Source of the DNA: Palsa-506 sp963836355
GTDB taxonomy: Bacteria; Actinomycetota; Actinomycetes; Streptosporangiales; Streptosporangiaceae
Reading direction: 5' to 3'
DNA length: 64,000 nt
NCBI GenBank assembly: GCA_963836355.1
Contig: CAWIJO010000001.1
Location: 66,107 to 130,106 of the forward strand
Shown here: one piece after another, positions 43,834 to 53,099 of the stretch
Layout of the letters: every line of letters starts with the position of its first letter
Position numbering within the stretch: position 1 is the first letter of the stretch
Program-made: the position numbers and the translations under genes
The notes under the pieces: model-generated
Database searches by the model: none
Seen by the model: only the letters and a program-made list of their open reading frames with translations
What the model was told of the DNA's origin: nothing

Positions 43834-44909
43834 CTACGTTGGCAGTGCCGGACGTGCACGGACGCGGCCGGGCCATCTCAGGACGTCCTGCGACGGGCCG
43901 CCACGTCCCGCCTCGTCCGGGCTCACATCGGCCAGCCGTTCCCGCGCGGGCTTGCGGCCGACACCGGCCAGGATCCGGGCCCGGGACTGCGCTGGCCGCG
44001 CGATGCTGTCCGGCCGCCACGCCCACACGTCGACCACGCCGGGCCGGGCCAGGCAGAACCCGTCGAACCAAGCCGTGATCTCCTCCACGGTCCGGCCGGT
44101 CACCGGCGCAGTGTCACCGTAGGCGGCCTGCAACTGCCGCAGCAGCTCGGGATCCGTGCCGGTCGAAGTGCCCGCGCTGATGACCAGGTAACTGCCCGGA
44201 GCGATCCGACGCCGGAACACCGCAACGGCCTCGTCCGCTTCATCAGCAGCCAGGAAATGCAAGAACAGAACCGAGAATTACGCAGACCCGCTCGCCCGTG
44301 TCGATCAGCCGGGTCAGTGCCGGGTCAGCAAAGGTACGGCCCGGATCGCGGACATCTCCCGCCACGACGGCAATATTGCCGTCGGTGGCCAGCAGCGCGC
44401 GAGCATGGGTAAGGACGACCGGGTCACGGTCGACGTAGACCACGCGGGCATCGGATACCGTCTCGCGGGCGATCTCGTGCACATTCGGGCAGGCGGGCAG
44501 CCCAGTGCCGAAGTCGATGAACTGGGTCACTCCCTGCCGGGCCACATGGCGCACGGCGCGGGCCAGGAACGCCCGGTTCGCGCAGGCGACCTCGGCGACC
44601 TCCGGGAATTGCTCCAGCACCGCGTCGGCGGCGGCGCGGTCGGCCTGCGAAGCTGTCCTTGCCGCCGAGCCAGTGCGCGTACATCCGGGCGATGTTCGCC
44701 CGGGCCGTGGTGAACGCGGCCAGATCGGGGTTCCCGGCTGGCTGGAGCACGTCCCGCAGCTCGGTTAAGTCGGCCGTGACGACGGTGTGCGGGTTCAGGC
44801 CGAGGTGGAGGCTCCGAGCAACGTACCGTTCCCGCCCGGGCGTGACCTCACGCCAGATCTTGTAACCGGGGTAGTCGTCCCGCAGCACGGCCAGGGCATC
44901 CCTTCTCAC
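43834..44909 (-). pseudogene. SAM-dependent methyltransferase (DUF574 family), frameshifted
   Basis: The N-terminal frame has an extra region (MRRDALAVLRDDYPGYKIWR to LRDVLQPAGN) and then PDLAAFTTARANIARMYAHW LGGKDSF. A second frame continues with VLEQFPEVAEVACANRAFLA, IDFGTGLPACPNVHEIARET (SAM motif I) and VVYVDRDPVVLTHARALLAT. A third gives LHFLAADEADEAVAVFRRRI, APGSYLVISAGTSTGTDPEL and WAWRPDSIARPAQSRA. Together they are the full DUF574 S-adenosylmethionine methyltransferase typical of streptomycetes. Frame changes are near 44650 and 44265. Target of methylation unknown. Confidence 0.65.
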
Positions 44910-45213
44910 CGCCCCGCACCTCCCTCACGGAGACCGGAACCGCTGGCCAGTGTGCTCCCCTGGCTGTTTCCGGCCCGCGTCACCGCTGCTGACGCTTCCT
45001 CTTGGCTCGGCCCGGTTACCGCGCGCCTGGTGGTCGTGTTCAACGCCGTCCCATCCGTTTCAGATAAATCCGACTGCCCGCTGTCCGGCAGTCGCCTTCC
45101 GTGGTCAGGACCAGGCTCGCGGGAACGACGGAACTTCTGTACCGCGCGATGGGACGACTAGGGACTTCTTCTGTTAGCGTCAGTGCTGTCCTCGCATCGG
45201 GAGGCACTGGCCG
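44910..45213. other. Intergenic region
   Basis: The divergent promoters of the methyltransferase (minus) and the XRE-DUF5919 gene (plus) should lie here. I see no gene. CTAGGGACTTCTTCTGTTAG at 45159-45178 is a possible -10-like/operator area upstream of the regulator. Confidence 0.4.
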
Positions 45214-45942
45214 TTGAACGAGACCCTGCGCCGCGCGCTGCTGCGCGCGCGGCTCAGCGAAGACGATGTTGCCGCGCGCTTGCAGGTCGATCCCAAGACC
45301 GTGCGGCGCTGGCTGGAAGGCCGCGTGCCCTACCCGCGGTACCGCTGGGTGCTGACCGGCCTGCTGGACGCCGACGAAGCCGACCTGTGGCCCGAAGCCC
45401 GCGCCGCCATCGCCGCCCGCTCCCGGCCCGCCGAGATCAAGGCCATCTACCCGAGCCGCCACGCCGTGCCCAGCGAGACGTGGCTGTCGCTGTTCGTCTC
45501 GGCCGAGCGGGAAATCGGCGTCCTGGCCTGCTCCGGGCTATTCTTCGCCAGAGAGCCCGGCGTCTTAGACGTCCTCGCGGACCGGGCCCGGGACGGATTG
45601 CGAGTACGAATCTGCCTGCGGGATTCAGACGGACCTGTCACCACGGAAGATAGCGCCGAAGAAGGCGCCAGGGACGTCGCGACAGCGGGGATACGCGAGG
45701 CTCTCGGGTTGTTCGGGCAGTTAGGCGAGAACGCTTGCGTGGAGATCCGGCTGCACCGGACTGTCCTTTACAACTCGATCTACCGGGCCGACGACCAACT
45801 GCTGGTCAGCCAGCACGCCTACGGCATCCCGTGCGAGCGCTCGCCTGTCCTTTACCTGCGCTCAGCCGACGACGGTGACCTGGCCGCTACCTACGTCGAT
45901 GCCTTCGAGCGCATCTGGACTGGCGCGACGCCGCTGAAGTAG
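45214..45942 (+). CDS. XRE-family regulator with DUF5919-like domain
   Basis: The 242-residue protein starts with TTG (NETLRRALLRARLSEDDVAA) after GGGAGG. The helix-turn-helix is near residues 15-40 (DDVAARLQVDPKTVRRWLEG). The rest (EREIGVLACSGLFFAREPGV, VEIRLHRTVLYNSIYRADDQ, LLVSQHAYGIPCERSPVLYL) matches the DUF5919 domain, which has PLD-like features. It is a paralogue of the gene at 42008 and intact. A sensor that binds a small molecule and regulates nearby genes is a reasonable inference. Confidence 0.75.
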   Translation: MNETLRRALLRARLSEDDVAARLQVDPKTVRRWLEGRVPYPRYRWVLTGLLDADEADLWPEARAAIAARSRPAEIKAIYPSRHAVPSETWLSLFVSAEREIGVLACSGLFFAREPGVLDVLADRARDGLRVRICLRDSDGPVTTEDSAEEGARDVATAGIREALGLFGQLGENACVEIRLHRTVLYNSIYRADDQLLVSQHAYGIPCERSPVLYLRSADDGDLAATYVDAFERIWTGATPLK

Positions 45943-45952
45943 GCCCGGTCAG

Positions 45953-46264
45953 TCACAGGTCGAGGGCGGCGCGCAGGGCAATGCCGATCGCCTCCATGGC
46001 ATCCGCGTCGCACCGGCAGGCCAGCTCGCCGATCCGCTCCTTGCGGACCGCGCTGATGTTGTCCAGCCGCACGATGCCAGCCAGCGGCTCGGTGATCCGG
46101 ACCGTGACCAGCGTCTCGGGCGCGATGCCGTCCGTGTCAATCGGGGCCGTCAGGACAGCGGAGGCGGTCTCGGACTCGTTCAGCGCGTCGTTGCCGATAA
46201 TCAGGGCATAGCGGTCCCGCGCGCTGACCCTGCTGTGCACGACGCGGACCTCACCGCGCCTCAC
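45953..46264 (-). CDS. MazF/PemK-like toxin
   Basis: The 103-residue protein starts with GTG (RRGEVRVVHSRVSARDRYAL) and shows the MazF pattern: RRGEV, ALIIGNDALN, VLTAPIDTDG, ETLVTVRITEPLAGIVRLDN and an ending helix. MazF proteins are mRNA-cleaving toxins. The start overlaps a stop (GTGA) of a preceding frame that encodes only AKADEANAS, apparently the tail of an antitoxin whose N-terminus is missing. It may be an orphan toxin or an inactive relative. Confidence 0.7.
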   Translation of the reverse strand: MRRGEVRVVHSRVSARDRYALIIGNDALNESETASAVLTAPIDTDGIAPETLVTVRITEPLAGIVRLDNISAVRKERIGELACRCDADAMEAIGIALRAALDL

Positions 46265-46310
46265 GACGCGTTAGCCTCGTCCGCCTTGGCACGTCGGCCA
46301 GGATGCTATT
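46265..46310 (-). pseudogene. Antitoxin C-terminal remnant
   Basis: The minus-strand frame HPGRRAKADEANAS ends in TGA overlapping the toxin GTG, the standard antitoxin-toxin junction. Upstream of it the frame is closed by a TAG within 14 codons, so the DNA-binding N-terminus is lost. Confidence 0.35.
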
Positions 46311-46679
46311 TTCGTTGCTTCCCGGCGCTAGGATGCTCACCAGCCTGCCGCTTAGTGGATCTGTCCCGTGCATGCGTTGCACGTACCGAGGTCTGTTACT
46401 TTGAGATTCCCGAGTGGCCGCGATGGAGGCGGGAAAGAATCAGCATCACCTGCCAAGATGCATCGCTTCCGGTAATCGTTATCTGGATTGGCCGCCTGGT
46501 CCTGGCATTCCTGACTGGGTAAGGCTGAATGTTCCCACCGTTCCTCCTTCATGCCGGATACCTGCGCGCCGGGGCGGCCTTCCGGGCAACTCCGGTGCAC
46601 TGCGCGCCCTGCGCGGGGCGGCCAGGGCCTCCCTGCAGGGAGGCCCTGGCGCGCCTGGAGGGTCCCGCGTCCTGGGGGC
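46311..46679. other. No supportable gene
   Basis: Short frames on both strands lack recognisable domains. Around 46610-46680 there is a GC-rich inverted repeat (GCCAGGGCCTCCCTGCAGGG and AGGGAGGCCCTGGC) that could form a hairpin just downstream of the gene ending at 46680, a plausible terminator. Confidence 0.4.
46612..46651 (-). terminator. Hairpin downstream of the 46680 gene
   Basis: The arms GCCAGGGCCTCCCTG and CAGGGAGGCCCTGGC are perfect inverse complements over 15 bases. It lies about 30 bases after the stop of the minus-strand gene. No U-tract follows, as often in actinobacteria. Confidence 0.55.
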
Positions 46680-47192
46680 TTATGCCTTGGCGCTGAGCGT
46701 GAGCTTCACCCGCAGATCATCGGGGCCAGGGTCCGGTGGGTTCGGGTCGGGCAGGTCGTCGACCGGGCCGTCCGGCAGAGGCTGGCCTGTCGGGTCCTGC
46801 GGCAGTTGCGCGAACACCTTTCCGATCGCCTCACCGATATCGATGAGAGTTTGAATGATTGGCCCGAAGTCGTTCGCGGCGACCTGGGCCACCATGATTC
46901 GTTGAGTATCCTCCGGCGCCGTGTCTGTGAAGTCGCCTGAAGAGTGCGCAGCACTGAACAGCGGCGCTGGGCCACAGGCGAGCGTAAACGGCTTGGAGGC
47001 GCCGAGCTGCTGGCCGTTGCCGTCGAAGTAGGTGAGAGAGACAGCAGTGGTGAACGCCACGAGCTTGTGCGTGCACGTGAGATCCACGTGGCAGCTCAAG
47101 TTACGGTTGTCGGCCATCTCGGCGTAGACAACGATGTAGTGACCGTCCTGCGGGTTGAAATGCACGGGCGGAACTGTGATTGTGATTGACAT
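46680..47192 (-). CDS. Hypothetical protein, beta-rich N-terminus
   Basis: The 170-residue protein (MSITITVPPVHFNPQDGHYI, AEMADNRNLSCHVDLTCTHK, VSLTYFDGNGQQLGASKPFT) has alternating hydrophobic strands and a proline/aspartate-rich end (DLPDPNPPDPGPDDLRVKLT). An AAAAGGAG precedes the ATG. No signal peptide or family recognised. Flanked by a hairpin and divergent from nothing; monocistronic. Confidence 0.6.
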   Translation of the reverse strand: MSITITVPPVHFNPQDGHYIVVYAEMADNRNLSCHVDLTCTHKLVAFTTAVSLTYFDGNGQQLGASKPFTLACGPAPLFSAAHSSGDFTDTAPEDTQRIMVAQVAANDFGPIIQTLIDIGEAIGKVFAQLPQDPTGQPLPDGPVDDLPDPNPPDPGPDDLRVKLTLSAKA

Positions 47193-47379
47193 GATGTCTC
47201 CTTTTCAGGGTGGGTGGCCGGCGATTCACGCCGACGCTGCTGCTTGAAATGCGCGCGTTTCATGAGACAGATTCGCCTACGTGGACATGCGAAGGGCAGG
47301 GATCGGCTGACCCCTTCCCGCGCGGCGGGCTGCCGGGGGACGAATGACCCACATGTGCCGGAAGGCGGAGATGGAGCTT
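47193..47379. other. Short intergenic stretch
   Basis: Contains the promoter of the 46680 gene and the downstream end of the LuxR gene; no coding evidence. Confidence 0.4.
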
Positions 47380-49785
47380 CTAGACCAGGCCTTCGGCCAG
47401 GGCCAGGCGGGTGAGATCGGCACGGCGGCGGCAACCGGTCTTATCCCGGATCCGGTCCAAGTGCGAGCTGACGGTGCGGATGCTGATGTACAGCTGCGCG
47501 GCGATCTGGGCGTTGGTGGCGCCCTGGGCGACCAGGGTGACGAGCTCCCGTTCACGGGCGCTGAGCTTCCCAGCGCCCGGCCCCGCCGGCTGCGGCGGGG
47601 CGGGATCGATGAGCATGAGAGCGTACCGGGCCGCAGCGGCCAGGGTCATTACCGCGCCTCGTTCTTCGGCCGCGCGGCTCCGGGCAGTTCCGAGCGTCTG
47701 CCGTGCCTGGCGCAGCGGTCCCTCGCGGAGGCGTGCATCCTGCTGCAGATCCGGGATTTCCTCTTGCTGCTGGAACGCAGCCAGCCCGGCCCACACGGTG
47801 ATGGCCTCGGCGGCCCGTCCCGTCGCAGCGCACAGATGCCCGCAGCAGTCCAGGGAGCCGAGCTGACTGGTCGTGTCGCCGGCCCGAACTGAAATCTGGA
47901 GGGCCTCGCCCAGGTGGGCGGCGGCGTCCCCGGTGCGGCCGGCCCACAGGTCCAGCATCACCATGTGCGACAGCAGGAGCTCCCGGTCCTTCCATGCGCC
48001 TGCCTCTTGGGCCTGGGCAAGCGCTGCCGCGCAGACCGCATCGGCGGCAGCCAGGTCCCCTGCCGCGATCAGCGCCCCGGTCAGGACATAGCGGGCCCAC
48101 CGCACGACCACACGAGGCACGCCGGTTGTGATCTGCGCGGCCTGCCGCGCCGCCAGCACCGCGCTATCTGGGTCGTCGCCCTCGGCGGCGAAGCTGAGGG
48201 CGCCCAGGGCCTGGATCTCTCCGGTCCGGTAGCCAATTTCCCGGGCCACAGCCAGCGACTGGCGGGCATCCTCGGCCGCCTCGGCGGCACGGCCCAGATT
48301 GCTTAATGCCACCGACCGCCCCATAAGGCCATCGGCCAGCGCCCGGGACGCCCCCCGGCCTTCGGCTGCGTCGCGCAGCGCAGTGAAGTGCTCCAGCGTC
48401 CGGGCCGGGCTCAACGAAAACAGCGCGGCAAGACCGAGCCACAGATTCGCAGCGCACCACTCATCGCTGCCCGCTTCGGTCCGCCCGGTGACCTCGCACA
48501 GAAGCGAATACTGGCTCGCCAGGCGGCCCCGCAGCAACCACCACCAGCCCAGCGCGGCTGCTAGCCGCAGCGCGATAGCCGGGTCATGGTCCATCGTCCA
48601 GGCCAGCACCTGCCGCATCATGGTGTCCTCGGTATCCAGCTGCCGCGCCGCGGCTGCCTCCCCCTCGACGGTCTGCATCTCCGTCGAGGCCTGCTCGGCC
48701 ATCTTCAACGCGTACCGGGCTTGCGCGGCCGCGACCGCGTCCGCCTCCGCGGCCACGGCCAGCAGGGCGGCGCCGTAGGCGCGCAGCGTCTCCAGCATCG
48801 CGTACCGGGGTCGCCCGTCGGGACCGGCTCGGGGCGGGACCAGCAGTGAGCAGTCCACCAGCCGCAGCACCGCCGCGCCGGCGCCTTTCCCCGCCACGGC
48901 CTCGGCGGCCTCCAGCGTGAACGGCCCGGGGAACACCGACACGGCGCGGAACACCTGCTGCTCGTGGTCTCCTAGCAGCTGGTAGCTCCACTCCACCGCG
49001 GCTGCCAGCGACTGGTGCCGCCACGCCGCCAGCCGGTCCCCCGCGGTCAGCCACGCGAACCGGTCATCGAGACGATCCACCAGCTGGCCCACTCCCAGCC
49101 CCTCCACCCGCGCCGCTGCCAGCTCGATCGCCAACGGCATCCCGTCCAGCCGCCTCACCAGCCGTGCCACCGCCGGAACCTGTTCACGGCCTAGGACAAA
49201 ATGCGGGTCGGCCTGCCGCGCCCGGTCGGTGAACAGCGCCACCGCCTCCGACCCGCCCGCGTCAGGAGCATTGTCTGAGCCGGGCAAGATCAGCGGGCCC
49301 AGCCGGTACCGGACCTCACCAGCCGCCCGTAGCGGCTCCCGGCTGGTCGCCAGCACCCGCAAATCATCACAAGCCGCCAACAGCCTCGCACACAGCTGCG
49401 CCGCCGCGCCGATCACATGCTCACAGTTGTCCAGCACCAGCAGCATTTGCTGGCCCGCCAGCACCTGAGCCAGGACGCCCGTTGCCGGGACGCCCGGCTG
49501 CTCCTGCACCTCCAGCGCTGCGGCCACCACCGCCGGAACCTGCGCCGGATCGCTAACCGGGGCTAGCTCGGCCAGCCACGCCCCGTCTGCGTATCTGGCG
49601 GCCGCGCGCCGGGCGACCTGGCCTGCCAGCCGGGTCTTGCCCGAGCCCCCCGGCCCGGTCACTGTCACCAGCCGGTGCTCTTTCAGCAGGTCCGCGAGCT
49701 CGCGCACCGGCTCGCCCCGGCCGATAAAACTCGTCAGCGCGGCTGGGAAGCCATGCACGCCACCGGCCGCGGTCACCGCCGACAT
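47380..49785 (-). CDS. LuxR-family ATP-binding transcriptional regulator (NB-ARC, TPR, LuxR HTH)
   Basis: The 801-residue protein has an N-terminal NB-ARC ATPase: FPAALTSFIGRGEPVRELAD, P-loop GPGGSGKT at residues 44-51, LLVLDNCEHVIGAAAQLCAR (Walker B) and VLATSREPLRAAGEVRYRLG. It is followed by helical repeats (ALGWWWLLRGRLASQYSLLC, ALADGLMGRSVALSNLGRAA). The C-terminal 65 residues are a LuxR helix-turn-helix (LSARERELVTLVAQGATNAQ, YISIRTVSSHLDRIRDKTGC). It matches the large streptomycete activators of the AfsR/LAL-like type. I prefer the start MSAVTAAGGV (49785) but 49857 is possible. Intact. Confidence 0.88.
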   Translation of the reverse strand: MSAVTAAGGVHGFPAALTSFIGRGEPVRELADLLKEHRLVTVTGPGGSGKTRLAGQVARRAAARYADGAWLAELAPVSDPAQVPAVVAAALEVQEQPGVPATGVLAQVLAGQQMLLVLDNCEHVIGAAAQLCARLLAACDDLRVLATSREPLRAAGEVRYRLGPLILPGSDNAPDAGGSEAVALFTDRARQADPHFVLGREQVPAVARLVRRLDGMPLAIELAAARVEGLGVGQLVDRLDDRFAWLTAGDRLAAWRHQSLAAAVEWSYQLLGDHEQQVFRAVSVFPGPFTLEAAEAVAGKGAGAAVLRLVDCSLLVPPRAGPDGRPRYAMLETLRAYGAALLAVAAEADAVAAAQARYALKMAEQASTEMQTVEGEAAAARQLDTEDTMMRQVLAWTMDHDPAIALRLAAALGWWWLLRGRLASQYSLLCEVTGRTEAGSDEWCAANLWLGLAALFSLSPARTLEHFTALRDAAEGRGASRALADGLMGRSVALSNLGRAAEAAEDARQSLAVAREIGYRTGEIQALGALSFAAEGDDPDSAVLAARQAAQITTGVPRVVVRWARYVLTGALIAAGDLAAADAVCAAALAQAQEAGAWKDRELLLSHMVMLDLWAGRTGDAAAHLGEALQISVRAGDTTSQLGSLDCCGHLCAATGRAAEAITVWAGLAAFQQQEEIPDLQQDARLREGPLRQARQTLGTARSRAAEERGAVMTLAAAARYALMLIDPAPPQPAGPGAGKLSARERELVTLVAQGATNAQIAAQLYISIRTVSSHLDRIRDKTGCRRRADLTRLALAEGLV

Positions 49786-49946
49786 CCCCACGTCCGTACC
49801 ATAACCGCAGGGTCGCAGCAGCCATACAGGCCAACCGCTGAGATTTGAGTTGGCCAAGACTCAGACCAGCTGAACTCAGCGCGGACCGGGTGATAACCCG
49901 CTGTATCACCCGGCCGCTGTCGGTGCCCGTCGCTACCATCCCGGGT

Positions 49947-50710
49947 ATGACTGACGACCAGGGTGCCGGGGCCGCGCCGGGCGGCCAGACGCGCCGAGGC
50001 ACGGATTTGATGCCCATCCCTGGTGACCCTCGGCCCTCAGCGGAGACGGCGCTCGCCGCGGAGCTGCTTAGCCGCGTGCAGGCCGAGTTGCCGGCGGTGG
50101 CTTGGCTGAGAGAGCGACGACCCGCGCTATCCGGACACGTGGCCTGCCTACGCGGCGCTGCTGCCGCGCACCCAGGCGGCATGCACCGCCGATAGCCTTC
50201 CGATGGCACGAATCGCCAGCTAACTCGTGTACTGCGGCAATGTGGCTGCCGCTCACGCTCTCATTTGGCAGATCCTCGACGTCCATGAGCGGGTGCTCGC
50301 CGCCGAGCACCGTGACGCCCTGACCGCCCGTCCACCTCGCCTACTTGACGGGGGAGGCGCGGGATCTGGCTGGTGCCCGCGACCAGTTCGGGCGGGCTGC
50401 CGCTGCTACTGGAGCAGGCCGCCGCCTACATGCTGGCCACTGGCCTTGACCTGGCCAGCTATTCGGGGCTATTCCGGACCGGCGCGCCGACCTGTGCAGG
50501 CCCGCTGGAACCAGCCGGTTATGACAAGAAAGTCGCCGCTACCTGGGCGCCGGCCCTCAACCAGGGCCAGCAAACCCAGCTGCAGGCGGCCGGACTGCTG
50601 CGCCCCCGAGACCGTTCCGCTCTCACTCCTACTGCCGCCCAGCCCGGGACTTGCCGGGTCCATCAGCCCCGAGACCGCGCCGCTGCTGCCGCTGCGGGAG
50701 GACCCCCTAG
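49947..50710 (+). pseudogene. NB-ARC/TPR protein relic, left part
   Basis: Mixed frames give LPAVAWLRERR, SYLVYCGNVAAAHALIWQIL, DVHERVLAAEHRDALTA (tetratricopeptide units of the FxSxx-COOH type) and then GLPLLLEQAAAYMLATGLDL, ASYSGLFRTG and the winged-helix piece LSLLLPPSPGLAGSISPETA. The TPR piece precedes the NB-ARC piece, opposite to the usual order, so the relic is also rearranged. An IS1182 element is inserted at 50711, and the remainder continues at 52592. Confidence 0.5.
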
Positions 50711-52587
50711 GAGCCTGCTGAAAAAGGTCAGTTCCTGGGGCTCTGTATGGCTGCCGAGTGCCCGCTCCGGTACCTGTGGCCAGCCCGTCTGCGCTGAGAT
50801 CCAGCCCCTCCCGGTAGCCTGTGGGTCTCTGGGACACGGGCAGCCCTCGAGCCGGATCCGCTTTGAGGGCATGCCGGGCGGGCCTGTCCGCCCTGGTCAG
50901 GTGGCCAGCGCCCAGGCGCCGTCGCGGCGGGCCAGTCCCCTCCCGGTCAGGTTACGCAGGTTCAGCGCGGCGGTACGGCGCTTGAGCCAGGCGTGGTTCT
51001 TTGCGGTGCCGCGGTAGCGGAGCTTGAGCCGGCGTCCCCGCCAGGTGGCGACCTGGGCGATGGCGCGTTCCACGTTGGGCCGGTGGGCCATGTAGTCCTT
51101 GCGCAGCCCGGTGGCGGCCCAGTCAGCCCGCGCCTGCCGGAGCAGGTCGTCGCGCTCGTGCAGGACGAGCTTGCGGCCAGTCTTGCAGGTGGTGCATTGT
51201 GCCCGCAGCGGGCAGCCGCGGCACAAGACGCCGAAGGTGGCGACACGGGTGCGGCTCAAGGCGACAGTGTGCCCGGCCGGGCAGGTGACCATGCCAGCCT
51301 GCTCGTCCACGGTGAAGTCGTCGATGGTGAGCCCGCCCTGGATCGGGGCCTGTAGCGGCTTGGGCTTGATCACCGCCCGGTGCCCGGCCTTCTCTATCGC
51401 ATCGCGCAGGTCACCGGTGCCGTAAGCGGAATCGCCGTACCAGGCCAGCGGGTCACCGCCGCCGCCGTTGTCACTGCCGCTGCTGGTACCGGGGGGTGCG
51501 CCGGCGCCGTCACCGGCGGCCAGGAACTCCTCCGCCACCGCCGGGTCGGAGCTCTCGGCCCCGGCGGCCCTGGTTAACTTCTCATCGGTGATGATCCCGG
51601 TCTCCGGGTCGGCGGCCAGGTGCGCCCGGTAGCCGTCCCTGCGGGCCTCGGGGGACTTGCGGGTGTGACGGGCCTCAGGGTCCACGGTGGAGATGGTCCG
51701 GTCTTCGGCGACCTTGCGGGCGATCCGCCACCGCCCGTCAGTCCCGTCACTGCCCTCGGCGGGCTCGACGTCCTGCCCGGCGACCAGGGCCAGCAGCGCC
51801 ACCGCGGATGCGGCGCGCTCATCCAGGTCGTCGCCCTCCAGCGCGGCCACTACCGCGTTCGCGTCGTTGACCAGCGCGGACACCAGTGCCTCCTTCGCCC
51901 GGGGATCATCCCAGTCGATCTTCGGCTTGCCGGGCTCAGAGTAGTCGTGGCCCGTGCACACCCGCGCGATCTGCTCCGCCGCGCCGGGCACCTCCCGGGC
52001 CACCTTGCGGATCGCCGACACCAGCTGGGTGACGGTGTCCTGGGTGGCCACCGCATCGGCCAGGATCGTGGAGTCCACCGCCCGGCGGCGCCGGCCCCGC
52101 AGCACCCCGGTCTCCTCGATCACCATCCTGACCGAGTCGTTCACCCGGTGCGGGCGCTGCGACTTCGCGATCCGGTTCCGCCAGTACACCAGCGACGACG
52201 GGTCAAACCCCGCATCGGCCAGCGGCGCCCCGATCGCCACCTTCCACCGCACATCGAACCGGACCGCCTCGGCGGTCTCCCGGTCCGAGAAATCATGCAG
52301 CACCTGCAGGGTCAGCACCGCCGCCATCCGGGTGGCCGGGATCGACGGCCTGCCCACCCCCGGCGCGGCGAACAAGTCCGCATAATCGGCGTCCGGGAAC
52401 ATCTCGGCCCGGTGCGCGGCCAGGAACGCAAACATGCTGCCCGCCGGGATCAGGTGCCCGGCCAGCGCCGCAGCGTCCAGTAACTCCCCGCCTGCCCGCT
52501 CGAAGCCCTGCATGACTAAATCATCCCAGATGCTGGAACAACCAGCCAAGCACGCCAATGAGCGGCCCCGGGCTTTTCAGCAGGCTC
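50711..52587. mobile_element. IS1182-family insertion sequence
   Basis: The 1877-bp element has inverted ends GAGCCTGCTGAAAA (left) matched at the right end, and duplicates the palindromic tetranucleotide CTAG (50707-50710 and 52588-52591), as IS1182 elements do. Removing it restores LREDPLAVDDAVTALRRYSL in the relic gene. The transposase is intact. Confidence 0.8.
50897..52513 (-). CDS. IS1182-family transposase
   Basis: The 538-residue DDE transposase (from MQGFERAGGELLDAAALAGH) shows the family's N-terminal region (MFAFLAAHRAEMFPDADYAD, RPSIPATRMAAVLTLQVLHD), the first catalytic Asp in RAVDSTILADA, and the second in AWYGDSAYGTGDL. A C-terminal zinc-like cluster CRGCPLRAQCTTC is followed by RPNVERAIAQVATWRGRRLK. 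All are uninterrupted, so the element may be active. Start at 52513 is chosen over 52558 for family fit. Confidence 0.88.
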   Translation of the reverse strand: MQGFERAGGELLDAAALAGHLIPAGSMFAFLAAHRAEMFPDADYADLFAAPGVGRPSIPATRMAAVLTLQVLHDFSDRETAEAVRFDVRWKVAIGAPLADAGFDPSSLVYWRNRIAKSQRPHRVNDSVRMVIEETGVLRGRRRRAVDSTILADAVATQDTVTQLVSAIRKVAREVPGAAEQIARVCTGHDYSEPGKPKIDWDDPRAKEALVSALVNDANAVVAALEGDDLDERAASAVALLALVAGQDVEPAEGSDGTDGRWRIARKVAEDRTISTVDPEARHTRKSPEARRDGYRAHLAADPETGIITDEKLTRAAGAESSDPAVAEEFLAAGDGAGAPPGTSSGSDNGGGGDPLAWYGDSAYGTGDLRDAIEKAGHRAVIKPKPLQAPIQGGLTIDDFTVDEQAGMVTCPAGHTVALSRTRVATFGVLCRGCPLRAQCTTCKTGRKLVLHERDDLLRQARADWAATGLRKDYMAHRPNVERAIAQVATWRGRRLKLRYRGTAKNHAWLKRRTAALNLRNLTGRGLARRDGAWALAT

Positions 52588-52821
52588 CTAGCGGTCGATG
52601 ACGCCGTCACGGCGCTGCGCCGTTACTCGCTGACCGAGCCGCTCGCCGATGGCTCGGTGTCGGTGCACCGGCTGACGGAGGCCGTCACCTTCGCGCAGCT
52701 GACTGCAGAACAAACGCGGTGGCGGCGTATTGCCAAGAGCACAGAGGATCGCGGCCTAGCGGTTCTCAAGAACGCTAAGCCAACACGCCTGACCTGCACG
52801 GACCTCGTTCGCCGGCGATGA
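52588..52821 (+). pseudogene. NB-ARC protein relic, right part
   Basis: The frame reads AVDDAVTALRRYSLTEPLAD, GSVSVHRLTEAVTFAQLTAE and then decays. It is the winged-helix end of the NB-ARC region begun at 49947, displaced by the IS1182 insertion. Confidence 0.5.
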
Positions 52822-53050
52822 TTTAGCCACGTATCCGGCATGAGCAACGCTCCGGGAGCCAGATGGGCCGTGCTGGCATCGAGCACTCGCAAGGACCATC
52901 ACCTTTACGAGCTTTCTCAATCTGCTGTTTCCCCTGTTCAGCTGCCTTCTACTGTCCCTCTCCCCGTTCTCGTCACGCATTTACTTCCTGATCTTGTTCG
53001 CCCTGCTTGTCACCATGATCCATAGCCGTGCAGACCGTTGCATTATCTGA
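52822..53050. other. Intergenic region before the relaxase gene
   Basis: No gene is supported. An origin of transfer would be expected near the relaxase gene, here or downstream, but I cannot identify a nic site. Confidence 0.35.
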
Positions 53051-53071
53051 ATGATCATGGTCAGCTCTGCG
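53051..53071 (+). repeat. 21-bp inverted repeat, left arm, before the relaxase gene
   Basis: The sequence from ATGATCATGG to TCAGCTCTGCG matches exactly, in reverse complement, 58189-58209. The pair encloses the relaxase gene and its small companion. Confidence 0.7.
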
Positions 53072-53099
53072 GCTGGGTGCTCTTGGAGGGAGGCAGCTG

